Origin: Variovorax sp. Root318D1
Lineage (GTDB): Bacteria; Pseudomonadota; Gammaproteobacteria; Burkholderiales; Burkholderiaceae_C
Assembly: GCF_001424835.1 (NCBI RefSeq)
Contig: NZ_LMCQ01000012.1
Location: forward strand, 125,755-189,754
Direction: 5' to 3'
Length of the DNA stretch: 64,000 bases
The translations under genes were made by a program, and so were the position numbers. Shown here piece by piece: positions 23,077 through 31,871 of the stretch. Within the stretch, counting starts at the first letter, position 1. The number at the start of each line of letters is the position of its first letter. Under the pieces are notes generated by a model. It saw only the letters and a program-made list of their open reading frames with translations, did not search any database and was not told where the DNA came from.

Positions 23077-23976
23077 TCAGCCGCCGCCGACGAAAAGTTC
23101 GGCCAGCGTGAGCCGAAGCCAGGCGTTGCCGGCGTCGGCATGGAAGCGCTCGTGCCAGTGCTGCTTCACGGCATAGGCCGGCAGCTCGAAGGGCGGCTCC
23201 AGCAGCTTCACCGGTTCCTGCGTGGCCAGCACCTTGCCGAGGATGCTGGGCACGATCACGATGAGTTCGGTGTGCGCCACGATGCGCGCCACGCTCAGGA
23301 AGCTCGAAAGACTGGTCACCACGTTGCGCTTCACGCCCAACCGGGCGATGGTCTTGTCGACGATGGCATGGCCCGTGCCCGACGAAGCCACCACCGCATG
23401 CGCCTCGGCCTCGAAGCGCTTGCGCGTGAGCCGCTCGCCAATGCGCGGATGGTTGCGTGCCGCCAGGCAGACGAAGTCCTGCATGAAAAGCGTCTGCTGG
23501 TAGAAGCCAGCGTCCAGCTGCGGCATGAAGCCCACCGCCAGGTCGACCGCGCCTTCCTCCAGGCGGCGTGCGCTCTCGGTGGAAATGATCTCGGTCTCGA
23601 TGCGCACCCCCGGCGCCGCATGCCGCAGATGGCCGAGCAGGCCCGGCAGCAGCACCACTTCGCTGATGTCGGTCATGCAGATGCGAAAGCTGCGCGCCGC
23701 GGTGGCGGGGTCGAAGCTGGCGCGCCCGCCCTTGGCGCGGTTCAGCCGGTCGAGGATTTCCTGCACCAGCGGCTGGATCTGCCGCGCATAGGGCGTCGGC
23801 TCCATGCCGCGGGAGGTGCGCACGAACAGCTGGTCGCCGAAATGCGTGCGCAGCCGGGCCAGCGCGGTGCTGGCCGCCGACTGCGAAATGCCGAGCCGCT
23901 CGGCCGCGCTCGACACATTGGCCGTCTTGTGGACCTCGTCGAAAACCAGCAGCCATTCCAGATCGAGCTGGGCCAT
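23077..23976 (-). CDS. LysR-family regulator of the gentisate cluster
   Basis: A 299-residue LysR-type regulator. The helix-turn-helix is in residues 1-62 ([20 protein letters not shown], then [20 protein letters not shown]). The effector domain starts at [20 protein letters not shown]. It is divergent from the gentisate dioxygenase gene with about 140 bp between, the standard arrangement for a LysR activator of an adjacent aromatic pathway. An inverted repeat (24019-24035) in that gap is a candidate binding site. The resemblance is to NahR/NagR-like regulators that respond to aromatic acids; gentisate or 3-hydroxybenzoate is the likely effector by context only. Confidence 0.85.
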   Translation of the reverse strand: MAQLDLEWLLVFDEVHKTANVSSAAERLGISQSAASTALARLRTHFGDQLFVRTSRGMEPTPYARQIQPLVQEILDRLNRAKGGRASFDPATAARSFRICMTDISEVVLLPGLLGHLRHAAPGVRIETEIISTESARRLEEGAVDLAVGFMPQLDAGFYQQTLFMQDFVCLAARNHPRIGERLTRKRFEAEAHAVVASSGTGHAIVDKTIARLGVKRNVVTSLSSFLSVARIVAHTELIVIVPSILGKVLATQEPVKLLEPPFELPAYAVKQHWHERFHADAGNAWLRLTLAELFVGGG

Positions 23977-24018
23977 GAAACACCTCCCGTCCGTGTGCCG
24001 CCACCATTATCAAGAAAT

Positions 24019-24035
24019 GCGATCGAAGCTATCGC
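24019..24035. promoter_or_regulatory. Inverted repeat in the LysR/gentisate divergent region
   Basis: GCGAT-CGAAGCT-ATCGC has perfect 5-bp arms about 45 nt from the LysR start and 84 nt from the dioxygenase start. The flanks extend the similarity (ATGCGAT and ATCGCCAT). The position fits a LysR recognition site. Confidence 0.45.
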
Positions 24036-24118
24036 CATGGCCCCGTTGCGCCAATAGTAGTACCGGCGGAAGATCGCTGTTTCCCGGAGACAACGGCCAC
24101 GCGAGGGCCGGAACCGCC

Positions 24119-25204
24119 ATGAAGCCCAACGCCCAGACAACCCCAACGCCAGCGCCTGCCAACGCCGCGGAGCGCCGCGGCTACTATGAGCGCATTCGCC
24201 CGCTGAACCTCACGCCGCTGTGGGAGTCGCTGCACGCCCTGGTGCCGCGCGAGCCCACCACGCCCTGCGTGCCGGCGCTGTGGCGCTATGACGAGATCCG
24301 CCCGCTGCTGATGGAATCGGCCGACCTCATAACTGCCGAGGAAGCGGTGCGCCGCGTGCTGGTGCTCGAAAACCCCGCACTGCCCGGCAACTCGTCGATC
24401 ACGCAGTCGATCTACGCCGGCCTGCAGCTCATCATGCCGGGCGAGGTGGCGCCCTCGCATCGCCACGTGCAGTCGGCGCTGCGCTTCATCGTCGACGGCA
24501 AGGGCGCCTACACCACGGTGGGCGGCGAGCGCACCACCATGTACCCGGGCGACTTCATCATCACGCCGTCCTGGGCCTGGCACGACCACGGCAACGAGGG
24601 CGTCGGCGGCACGGCGGAGCCGGTGGTCTGGCTCGACGGGCTGGACATTCCGATGCTGCGCTTCTTCGACGCCGGCTTTGCCGAGAACGACGACGCCAAG
24701 GTGCAGCACGTGGCGCGCCCCGAGGGCAATAGCCTCGCGCGCTTCGGCCACAACATGGTGCCGGTGCGCCACGACCATGTGTCGCCCACCTCGCCGATCT
24801 TCAACTACCCCTATGCCCGCAGCCGCGAGGCGCTGGCCCTGCTGCAGAAGCAGGAAGCGCCCGATGCCTGGCTGGGCCACAAGCTGCGCTACATCAACCC
24901 GCTGACCGGTGGTGCGCCGATGCCCACCATCGGCACCCAACTGCAGTTGCTGCCCAACGGATTTGCGGGCAAGACGCACCGCGCCACCGACGGCACCGTC
25001 TACAGCGTGGTCGAAGGCCGCGGCAGCGCCGACATCGCGGGCCAGCGCTTCGAGTTCGGCCCGCGCGACACCTTCGTCGTGCCTTCGTGGGCGCCGCTGC
25101 GTCTCTCGGCACCCGGCCAAGACGTGGTGCTTTTCAGCTTCTCCGACCGTCCGGTGCAACAGGCGATGGGCATCCTGCGCGAAGCCTTCCTCGACGAGGC
25201 CTGA
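24119..25204 (+). CDS. Gentisate 1,2-dioxygenase
   Basis: A 361-residue bicupin enzyme that opens the ring of gentisate between C1 and C2 to give maleylpyruvate, using Fe(II). The first cupin has the iron ligands in [17 protein letters not shown] and [10 protein letters not shown]. Flanking motifs are [16 protein letters not shown] and [20 protein letters not shown]. The second cupin spans [20 protein letters not shown] to [10 protein letters not shown]. Length matches the family (about 340-370). The chosen ATG lies at the natural beginning. It is the first gene of an operon with a FAA-family hydrolase (70 nt later) and an FAD hydroxylase, presumably activated by the divergent LysR protein. 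Confidence 0.92.
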   Translation: MKPNAQTTPTPAPANAAERRGYYERIRPLNLTPLWESLHALVPREPTTPCVPALWRYDEIRPLLMESADLITAEEAVRRVLVLENPALPGNSSITQSIYAGLQLIMPGEVAPSHRHVQSALRFIVDGKGAYTTVGGERTTMYPGDFIITPSWAWHDHGNEGVGGTAEPVVWLDGLDIPMLRFFDAGFAENDDAKVQHVARPEGNSLARFGHNMVPVRHDHVSPTSPIFNYPYARSREALALLQKQEAPDAWLGHKLRYINPLTGGAPMPTIGTQLQLLPNGFAGKTHRATDGTVYSVVEGRGSADIAGQRFEFGPRDTFVVPSWAPLRLSAPGQDVVLFSFSDRPVQQAMGILREAFLDEA

Positions 25205-25274
25205 GAGCCGGCCGGACTTTTTTCTTTTCTTGCTTTGCATTGACCCTGTGCCGCCGCGCGCGGCAGGAGCCTTC

Positions 25275-25979
25275 ATGTCCTTCGTCTTCACGCCTCCTTC
25301 CATCGTCGGCCTGCCCATTGCCGATTCGAGCGACTTGTTCCCGGTGCGCCGGGTCTACTGCGTGGGCCGCAACTACGCGGCGCATGCGCGCGAGATGGGC
25401 TTCGACCCCGACCGCGAGCCGCCGTTCTTCTTCTGCAAGCCCAACGACGACGCCTCCGTGGTGCCCGTGGCCGAAGGCGAAACCGGCGCCATTCCGTACC
25501 CGCCGCTCACGAGCAACTACCACTACGAAGCCGAGCTGGTGGTCGCCATCGGCAAGGGTGGCAAGGACATCGCGGTGGAGCAGGCGGCCAGCCACATCCA
25601 CGGCTATGCCGTGGGCCTGGACATGACGCGCCGCGACCTGCAGATCAAGATGCGCGAGCAGGGCCGTCCATGGGAAATCGGCAAGGCCTTCGACTTCTCG
25701 GCGCCCATCGCCCCGCTGCGCACGCTCGCCGACGTGGGCGAGCTCGCTGCCGGCGCCATCACGCTAGAAGTCGACGGCCAGGTGCGCCAGAACAGCGACA
25801 TCACGCACCTGATCTGGTCCGTCAACGAGGTGATCGCCAATCTCTCGACGCTCTTCACGCTGCAGCCCGGCGACCTGATCTTCACGGGCACGCCCGAAGG
25901 CGTGGGTGCGGTGAAGCCGGGGCAGACCCTCAAGGTCAGCATCGACAAGCTCCCCTCGCTCACCGTGCGAATCGACTGA
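25275..25979 (+). CDS. Fumarylpyruvate hydrolase (FAA hydrolase family)
   Basis: A 234-residue fumarylacetoacetase-fold hydrolase. It begins MSFVFTPPSI with GCAGGAG just upstream. Conserved parts are VYCVGRNYAAHAREMG, PPFFFCKPNDDASVVPV and HYEAELVVAIGKGG, with the metal-binding acidic residues, then GLDMTRRDLQ and FTGTPEGVGAV. In the gentisate route such enzymes split fumarylpyruvate to fumarate and pyruvate. It is sandwiched between the dioxygenase and the hydroxylase, which supports that role. No maleylpyruvate isomerase gene is present here, so direct maleylpyruvate hydrolysis or an isomerase encoded elsewhere must be assumed. Confidence 0.87.
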   Translation: MSFVFTPPSIVGLPIADSSDLFPVRRVYCVGRNYAAHAREMGFDPDREPPFFFCKPNDDASVVPVAEGETGAIPYPPLTSNYHYEAELVVAIGKGGKDIAVEQAASHIHGYAVGLDMTRRDLQIKMREQGRPWEIGKAFDFSAPIAPLRTLADVGELAAGAITLEVDGQVRQNSDITHLIWSVNEVIANLSTLFTLQPGDLIFTGTPEGVGAVKPGQTLKVSIDKLPSLTVRID

Positions 25980-26002
25980 TCGAGCATTGCGCAGAGGCCC
26001 CC

Positions 26003-27256
26003 ATGACCACATCTCCCCCGAAGAATCCTCCCACCGTGCTGCTCGTTGGCGGCGGCATCGGGGGCATGGCGGCCGCGCTGGCGCTCGCGCGGCTCGGCGT
26101 TTCCATCGACCTGCTGGAGCAGAGCGCCACCATCGGAGAGATCGGCGCCGGCCTGCAGCTCGGCCCCAATGCCTTCGCGGCGCTCGATGCGCTGGGCGTG
26201 GGCGAGGCGGTGCGCCGCAACTCGGTCTTCACCGACCGGCTCGTGATGATGGATGCGGTCGATTGCGGCGAAGTGGCTTCGGTGCCCGTGGGCGAGGCAT
26301 TTCGCGCGCGCTTCAAGAATCCGTATGCGGTGAGCCACCGCGCCGACCTGCACGGCGCCATCCACGAGGCGGTGAAGCAGCATCCGCTGATTCGCTTTCA
26401 TACGTCGGCCCAGGTCGAGTCCATCGATATCGGCACGGGCAAGACGCAAGGCGTGGTCGCCACCACGCGCGACGGCCGCCGCTTCGAGGCCGACGCCATC
26501 GTGGGTTGCGACGGCGTGAAATCGGTCGTTCGCGCCAGGCTCGTCGGCGACGAGGCACGCGTCTCGGGCCACGTGGTGTACCGCGCGGTGGTGCCGGTGG
26601 CCGACATGCCGGCCGACCTGCGCTGGAACGCGCCCGTGGTCTGGGCCGGCCCCAACTGCCACCTGGTGCACTATCCGCTGCGCCATGGCGAGCTGTACAA
26701 CCTGGTCGTCACCTTCCACAGCCGCGACAAGGAAGAGTGGGGCGTGTCCGAAGGCAGCAAGGAAGAAGTGCTCTCGTACTTCGATGGGGTGCATGCGCGC
26801 CCGCGCCAATTGCTCGACCGACCCACGTCGTGGCGCCGCTGGAGCACGGCCGACCGCGATCCGGTGGAACGTTGGAGCGAAGGCCCCGCCACGCTGCTCG
26901 GCGACGCGGCGCATCCGATGATGCAATACCTCGCGCAGGGTGCCTGCATGGCGCTCGAAGACGCGGTGACGCTGGGCGCTGCGGTGCAGGCCTGCGATTT
27001 CGACATGCCCGCCGCCTTCAAGCTCTATGAGGCCGCGCGCATTCCGCGCACCGCCCGCGTGGTGCTGTCGGTGCGCGAGATGGGGCGGCTCTACCACGCC
27101 AAGGGCGTGGAACGTCTTGTGCGCAACAGCCTCTGGGTGGGCCGCACGCCCGAACGGTTCTACGATGCGGTCGAATGGCTCTATGCCTGGCGGCCCGAGC
27201 ATTGCCTGGACGATGCGCGACGGGGCTGCTCGGCCGCGGTGATTTCGGCGCACTGA
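26003..27256 (+). CDS. FAD-dependent 3-hydroxybenzoate 6-monooxygenase-like
   Basis: A 417-residue class A flavoprotein hydroxylase. It has the dinucleotide motif LLVGGGIGGMAAALALARLG, the DG motif VGCDGVKSVVRARLVGD and the GD motif LLGDAAHPMMQYLAQGACMA. It should insert a hydroxyl into an aromatic acid using NADH and O2. Its place in an operon with gentisate dioxygenase makes 3-hydroxybenzoate to gentisate the natural reaction. Salicylate 1-hydroxylase has a similar sequence but would give catechol, which does not fit. The start ATG at 26003 is 23 nt after the hydrolase stop. Confidence 0.85.
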   Translation: MTTSPPKNPPTVLLVGGGIGGMAAALALARLGVSIDLLEQSATIGEIGAGLQLGPNAFAALDALGVGEAVRRNSVFTDRLVMMDAVDCGEVASVPVGEAFRARFKNPYAVSHRADLHGAIHEAVKQHPLIRFHTSAQVESIDIGTGKTQGVVATTRDGRRFEADAIVGCDGVKSVVRARLVGDEARVSGHVVYRAVVPVADMPADLRWNAPVVWAGPNCHLVHYPLRHGELYNLVVTFHSRDKEEWGVSEGSKEEVLSYFDGVHARPRQLLDRPTSWRRWSTADRDPVERWSEGPATLLGDAAHPMMQYLAQGACMALEDAVTLGAAVQACDFDMPAAFKLYEAARIPRTARVVLSVREMGRLYHAKGVERLVRNSLWVGRTPERFYDAVEWLYAWRPEHCLDDARRGCSAAVISAH

Positions 27257-27316
27257 ATCGAACGGATTTCTTCCACCATCACCATTCGAGGCCACAGGCC
27301 CAGGAGACAAAGGACC

Positions 27317-28300
27317 ATGAACAACAAAATTTCGCGCGCACTGTGGACGGGGCTCATCGCCTTGTCGGCCAGCACCGGCGCCCTGGCGCAGGCCAGCGAC
27401 TTCCCGAGCAAGCCCGTGACGCTGGTCACGCCTTTCGCAGCCGGCAGCGGGCCAGACGCGGTGCTGCGGATGGTGTCCGACAAGCTCTCGCGCCTGTGGA
27501 ACCAGCGTGTGGTGATCGACAACAAGCCCGGCGGCGGCGGCTTCATCGCCATCGATCAGGCGCGCCGCGCAGCACCCGACGGCTACACGCTGCTGCAGCT
27601 GGACAGCGAGCACATCGCCGCGCTGCCGCACCTGTACAAGTCGCGCAACTTCGTGACGCTGCAGCATTTCGACCCCGTGGCCTCGCTGTTTCGCACGCCT
27701 TTCTTCGTGGCAGTGTCCAGCGAGTCGAAGTACAAGAACATGAGCGACCTGATCGCCGACGCCAAGGCCAACCCCGAAGCCATCGTCTACGGCTCGTGGG
27801 GCGTGGGCAGCCCGGGCCATCTGGGCGCGCAGCAGCTGGAGGCGCTCACGGGCATTCGCATGCGGCATGCGCCATACCGCGAGGTGTCGCAGCTGTTCTC
27901 CAACGTGGGCACCGGCGACGTGCCATGGAGCTTTGCCAGCATTCCTTCGAGCCAGGGCATCTACAAGGCCGGCAAGCTGCGCTACCTGGCCATCGCGGCG
28001 CCCAAGCGCATTCCGCAGCTCCCCGACGTGCCGACCATGGCCGAAGCCGGCGGGCCGGCCTCGCTCGAGGTGAATTCCTTCGTCTCGCTGCTAGCGCCCA
28101 AGGGCGTGCCGGCCGCGGTCAAGGCCAAGATCAACGCTGACGTCGCCAAGGTCATTGCGGACCCCGAAATCCGCGCCCGCTTCGACACCTTTGCGTTCGA
28201 GCCGCTGGCTTGGTCGCCTGAGGAGATCGAGCGCAACGCCGAGGCCAAGTCCAAGGTCTATGGGGAACTGGTGCGCCGGGGCAACATCAGCCTCGAATAG
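27317..28300 (+). CDS. Bug/TctC-family substrate-binding protein 1
   Basis: A 327-residue periplasmic protein of the Bug (Bordetella uptake gene) family, the binding component of tripartite tricarboxylate transporters. A Sec signal ends near TGALAQA. The mature part has FPSKPVTLVTPFAAGSGPDA, VIDNKPGGGGFIAIDQA and the family pattern PDGYTLL. Ribosome-binding purines (AGGAGACAAAGG) precede the ATG. It follows the hydroxylase by 60 nt, so it is likely part of the same transcript and may bind 3-hydroxybenzoate or another aromatic acid. No TctA/TctB membrane genes are nearby. Confidence 0.87.
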   Translation: MNNKISRALWTGLIALSASTGALAQASDFPSKPVTLVTPFAAGSGPDAVLRMVSDKLSRLWNQRVVIDNKPGGGGFIAIDQARRAAPDGYTLLQLDSEHIAALPHLYKSRNFVTLQHFDPVASLFRTPFFVAVSSESKYKNMSDLIADAKANPEAIVYGSWGVGSPGHLGAQQLEALTGIRMRHAPYREVSQLFSNVGTGDVPWSFASIPSSQGIYKAGKLRYLAIAAPKRIPQLPDVPTMAEAGGPASLEVNSFVSLLAPKGVPAAVKAKINADVAKVIADPEIRARFDTFAFEPLAWSPEEIERNAEAKSKVYGELVRRGNISLE

Positions 28301-28355
28301 CGGCTGCGATCAGTACCATTACGTTTTTTAACAGTCTTCTTTTTCACCTTCTTCC

Positions 28356-29333
28356 ATGCACGCATCCAAGAGAGCCCTCCTGATCGCCTGCGGCCTGGCA
28401 GCCGCCGCCGCGCTGCCGCTGGCGGCCCAGGCGCAGAACAACGCCTGGCCGACCAAGCCCATCCGCCTGCTCGTGGGTTTTCCGGGCGGCTCGACGCCCG
28501 ACATCGCCGCCCGCACCATTGCCGAGCCGCTGGCCAAGGCGCTCGGCCAGCCGGTCGTGGTGGACAACAAGCCCGGCGCCTCGGGCAACATCTCGGCCGA
28601 CATGGTGGCCAAGGCCACCGACGACCACACGCTGGGCATCGTGATCAATGGCAACCTCACTTCGTCGAAGATGCTGTACCCACGGCTGCCCTACGACCCG
28701 GCGAAAGATTTCACTTATCTGTCGCTGATTGCCACGGCACCGCTCGTGCTGGTGGCGCAGAACAACCTGCCTTCAGGCACCGCCTTCTTCGATGCGGCGC
28801 GCAAGGGCGGCGACAAGTGGAACTACGGCTCGGTGGGCGTGGGCTCCGTCGGGCATCTGGGCATGGAGCTGCTCAAGAGCCGCGTGAACGGCTTCAGCCC
28901 CGAGCACGTGCCCTACCAGGGCAACCCGCAGGTCGTGACCGCGATGCTGGGCGACCAGGTGCAGATGGCCCTCATCCCTCCGGGCGTGGCCATGCCGCAG
29001 GTGCGCGCCGGCAAGCTCAAGGCCATCGGCCTTACCGGCGGCCGCAGCGCGCTGGTGCCCGAGCTGCCACCGCTGGCCGACGCCGGCGTGCGCGACTTCT
29101 CGCTCGAAGTGTGGGTGGCGCTGCTCGGGCCCGCCAACCTCTCGAAGACGGCGCAGGCGCGCATCAGCCGTGAACTCGAAGTGATCATGAAGCAGCCCGA
29201 AGTGCGCCAGAAGCTCTTCGAGCAGGGCTGGCAGGCGGTGGGCACCTCGCCCGACGGCATGCGCCTTCGCGTCAAGGAAGAGGCGGCGATCATGACCAAG
29301 ATCATCTCGGCCCGCGGCATCAAGATTCAGTGA
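28356..29333 (+). CDS. Bug/TctC-family substrate-binding protein 2
   Basis: A 325-residue Bug-family binding protein with a signal peptide ending in LPLAAQAQ. Mature motifs are WPTKPIRLLVGFPGGSTPDI, VVVDNKPGASGNISADMVAK and WNYGSVGVGSVGHLGMELLK. It is clearly a homologue, not a recent copy, of the preceding Bug protein. A pyrimidine-rich leader precedes the ATG and no good ribosome binding site is seen. Its stop is embedded in TGATG, where the next gene starts, so it is translationally coupled to the FAD oxidoreductase. The ligand is unknown. Confidence 0.87.
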   Translation: MHASKRALLIACGLAAAAALPLAAQAQNNAWPTKPIRLLVGFPGGSTPDIAARTIAEPLAKALGQPVVVDNKPGASGNISADMVAKATDDHTLGIVINGNLTSSKMLYPRLPYDPAKDFTYLSLIATAPLVLVAQNNLPSGTAFFDAARKGGDKWNYGSVGVGSVGHLGMELLKSRVNGFSPEHVPYQGNPQVVTAMLGDQVQMALIPPGVAMPQVRAGKLKAIGLTGGRSALVPELPPLADAGVRDFSLEVWVALLGPANLSKTAQARISRELEVIMKQPEVRQKLFEQGWQAVGTSPDGMRLRVKEEAAIMTKIISARGIKIQ

Positions 29334-30697
29334 TGACCACCGTCCAGCACAGCAAGACCCTCACCGAGCCGGCGCGCAAGCTGCCGGTCTTCGGCGAATA
29401 CGACGTGGTGGTGGTCGGCGGCGGGCCCGCCGGCATTGCCGCCGCCGTCAGCGCCGCGCGCCACGGCGCGAACACGCTGCTGGTGGAACGCTATGGCTTC
29501 CTCGGCGGCATGGGCACGGCGGGCGGCGTGACCAACTTCGCAGGCCTGTACGGCAAGCGCGACGGCGAGATGACGCTGCTTGTGCGCGGCGTGACCGACG
29601 ACCTGCTGGCGCGCATCGAGGCGCTGGGCGGCCTCAACAAGCCGCAGGACGGCATGCAGGGCCGCATCCGCGTGCGCTCCTACGACACCTCGGCCTACAA
29701 GATCGCGGCCGACCAGTTGCTGCTGGATGCTGGCGTGCACCTGCTGTTTCACGCCTGGGCGGCCGCCGTGATTCGCGACGGCGAGCGCATCGCGGCGCTG
29801 GTGGTCGAGACCAAGTCGGGCCGGCAGGCAATTCGCGCCAACGCCTTTGTCGATGCCAGCGGCGATGCCGACGTGGCGGCCTTTGCGGGCGTGCCCTTCG
29901 AAGTGGGTGACGGGCATGGCAGCGGCCTGTTCCCGACCACGATGTTCCGTGTCGGCCAGGTCGATGCGCCCGCGGCGCTCGCGGCCGTCGGCGAGTTCAA
30001 GGCCATCAACGACCTGATGGAACGGGTGCAGGCGCAAAAGCCCGGCGCCTACAAGTTTCCGCGCGAAGGCGCGATCCTGCGGCCCAACATCGATCCGCGC
30101 GAATGGCGCGCCAACGTCACGCAGATTCGCAATGCCGCGGGCCGTGCGATGAACGGCATCGATGCGCGCGAGCTCACCGAAGGCGAGCTCGAAGGCCGGC
30201 GCCAGATTGCCGAATACTTCAAGTTCATGAAGGCCGAGGTGCCGGGCTTTTCGCAGTCGGCCATCGTGGAGATTGCGCCGCAGGTCGGCATTCGCGAAAC
30301 GCGCCGCATCGAGGGCCTGTATGCGCTCACGGGCGAGGACATCCTGTCGTCGGCCAGCTTCGACGACAGCATCGGCATCAACGCCTGGCCGATGGAAATG
30401 CATGCCGACGGCCGCATCGAATGGGCCTTTCCGCGTGACGACAACCGCACCTACAACCAGCTGCCCTGGCGCATGCTGGTGCCGCGCCAGGTCGACAACC
30501 TGCTGGTGGCCGGCCGCTGCGCCGCCATGACGCACGAAGGCCAGTCGGCCGCGCGCGCGAGCGGCGGCTGCTTTGTCATGGGGCAGGCCGCGGGTACGGC
30601 GGCGGCTTCGCTGGGCGGCAGCTCCAAGTTTGCGGACGTCGATGTGCCTGCGCTTCAGAAGAAGCTGATTGCCGACGGCGCAGATATCGACCGTTGA
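29333..30697 (+). CDS. FAD-dependent oxidoreductase (PF12831-like)
   Basis: A 454-residue flavoprotein with the N-terminal dinucleotide motif VVVVGGGPAGIAAAVSAARH and the family block NTLLVERYGFLGGMGTAGGV. A second conserved region is ANAFVDASGDADVAAFAGVP, and near the end LLVAGRCAAMTHEGQSAARA followed by a glycine-rich turn. Such FAD_oxidored proteins act on diverse substrates. The ATG at 29333 overlaps the Bug stop by one base (TGATG); a GTG 3 nt earlier is possible. Coupling to a Bug binding protein suggests that the imported ligand is its substrate. No gentisate-pathway step obviously needs it. Confidence 0.78.
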   Translation: MTTVQHSKTLTEPARKLPVFGEYDVVVVGGGPAGIAAAVSAARHGANTLLVERYGFLGGMGTAGGVTNFAGLYGKRDGEMTLLVRGVTDDLLARIEALGGLNKPQDGMQGRIRVRSYDTSAYKIAADQLLLDAGVHLLFHAWAAAVIRDGERIAALVVETKSGRQAIRANAFVDASGDADVAAFAGVPFEVGDGHGSGLFPTTMFRVGQVDAPAALAAVGEFKAINDLMERVQAQKPGAYKFPREGAILRPNIDPREWRANVTQIRNAAGRAMNGIDARELTEGELEGRRQIAEYFKFMKAEVPGFSQSAIVEIAPQVGIRETRRIEGLYALTGEDILSSASFDDSIGINAWPMEMHADGRIEWAFPRDDNRTYNQLPWRMLVPRQVDNLLVAGRCAAMTHEGQSAARASGGCFVMGQAAGTAAASLGGSSKFADVDVPALQKKLIADGADIDR

Positions 30698-30799
30698 TTT
30701 CCACAGGGAGCAGCTGACCGTCCCGCGACAGCGCGCGGGCCTGGGCTTTGCTATGGTTGAGGGTTGATTCTTTTTGCTGACACCCGACCGCCATTTCCG

Positions 30800-31678
30800 A
30801 TGACCACCGATCCCGCCACCGCCGCCCGCCTTGTCGACGAACTCGTCGCGCTCATGCAGCTCGAGCCGCTCGGGGGCGACAAGTTCCTGGCCCAGAGCGA
30901 GGACATTGGCACGCCCGCCGTGTTCGGCGGCCAGGTGCTCGGCCAGTCGCTCGCGGCCGCGAGCCTCACGGTCGGCGCCGACCGCCCGGTGCATTCGATG
31001 CACGCCTACTTCCTGCTGCCGGGCGAGCACGCGCCCATCGAATACAGCGTCGACCGCGTGCGCGACGGCCGCAGCTTCACCACGCGGCATGTGGTGGCGC
31101 GCCAGCAGGAGCGCATCATCTTCGAGATGTCGGCCTCCTTCCAGACGGTGGACGACGGCGTCGAGCACCAGTTCGCCATGCCCGCGGTGGCAGGCCCGGA
31201 GGGATTGATCAGCGAGATCGACCAGCGCATCGCACTCGGCGACCGCCTGCCCGAGCGCTGGCGCATCAAGGGCCTGGAGCCGCACGGCATCGAATACCGC
31301 CGCGTCGAAGCCGACGACCTCTTGACGCCGGAGGTGCGCCCGTCCGAAAGTGCCATCTGGATGCGCGCCATTGCGCCGCTGCCCGACGACCCGGTCGTGC
31401 ACCGCGCACTGCTCGCCTACGCGTCCGACCACGGGCTGCTGCGCGCCGCGATGCTGCCGCACGGCCTGAGCTTCATGAGCGGCCAGGTGCGTCCCGCGAG
31501 CCTCGACCACGCGATGTGGTTCCACCGCGATTTCCGCATGGACGATTGGCTGCTCTACGTGCTCGATTCGCCAAGTGCCGGCGGCGCGCGCGGCCTGTGC
31601 CGCGGCAGCCTCTTCTCGCGTGACGGGCGGCTGGTGGCTTCTACGGCGCAAGAGGGGATGCTGCGGGTCAAGCGCTGA
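30800..31678 (+). CDS. tesB: Acyl-CoA thioesterase II
   Basis: A double-hotdog thioesterase of 292 residues, the TesB length. Conserved blocks are VFGGQVLGQSLAAASLTV, VHSMHAYFLLPGEHAPIEYS and FTTRHVVARQQERIIFEMSA in the first half. The second half has RALLAYASDHGLLRAAMLPH, which carries the catalytic Asp, then SLDHAMWFHRDFRMDDWLLY. It hydrolyses medium- and long-chain acyl-CoA. The start MTTDPATAA fits the family better than an in-frame TTG at 30764. It stands 102 nt after the FAD oxidoreductase and appears to be a separate unit. Confidence 0.92.
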   Translation: MTTDPATAARLVDELVALMQLEPLGGDKFLAQSEDIGTPAVFGGQVLGQSLAAASLTVGADRPVHSMHAYFLLPGEHAPIEYSVDRVRDGRSFTTRHVVARQQERIIFEMSASFQTVDDGVEHQFAMPAVAGPEGLISEIDQRIALGDRLPERWRIKGLEPHGIEYRRVEADDLLTPEVRPSESAIWMRAIAPLPDDPVVHRALLAYASDHGLLRAAMLPHGLSFMSGQVRPASLDHAMWFHRDFRMDDWLLYVLDSPSAGGARGLCRGSLFSRDGRLVASTAQEGMLRVKR

Positions 31679-31871
31679 GAAGGTGTTCGATGGGTGTTGG
31701 ATGCTGCTGTTCAGGGCGGCGCTCCCGCCGACGGGGGACATTCGCGGAAGGGAGTACCCGGTGTCCTGTGCACGCGCCCTGAGGCCCCAAGCCCCTACCT
31801 ACAATTGAGGACATCTGCCCGTGAGGCGTGGCGCGGCCTTTGTCGCCGCGTGCGGGCTGTTTGCATTCTTC

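Noticed and set aside
23804..24118. N-terminal extension of the gentisate dioxygenase into the LysR gene
   Set aside because: The in-frame sequence upstream of 24119 is antisense to the LysR helix-turn-helix and not conserved-looking.
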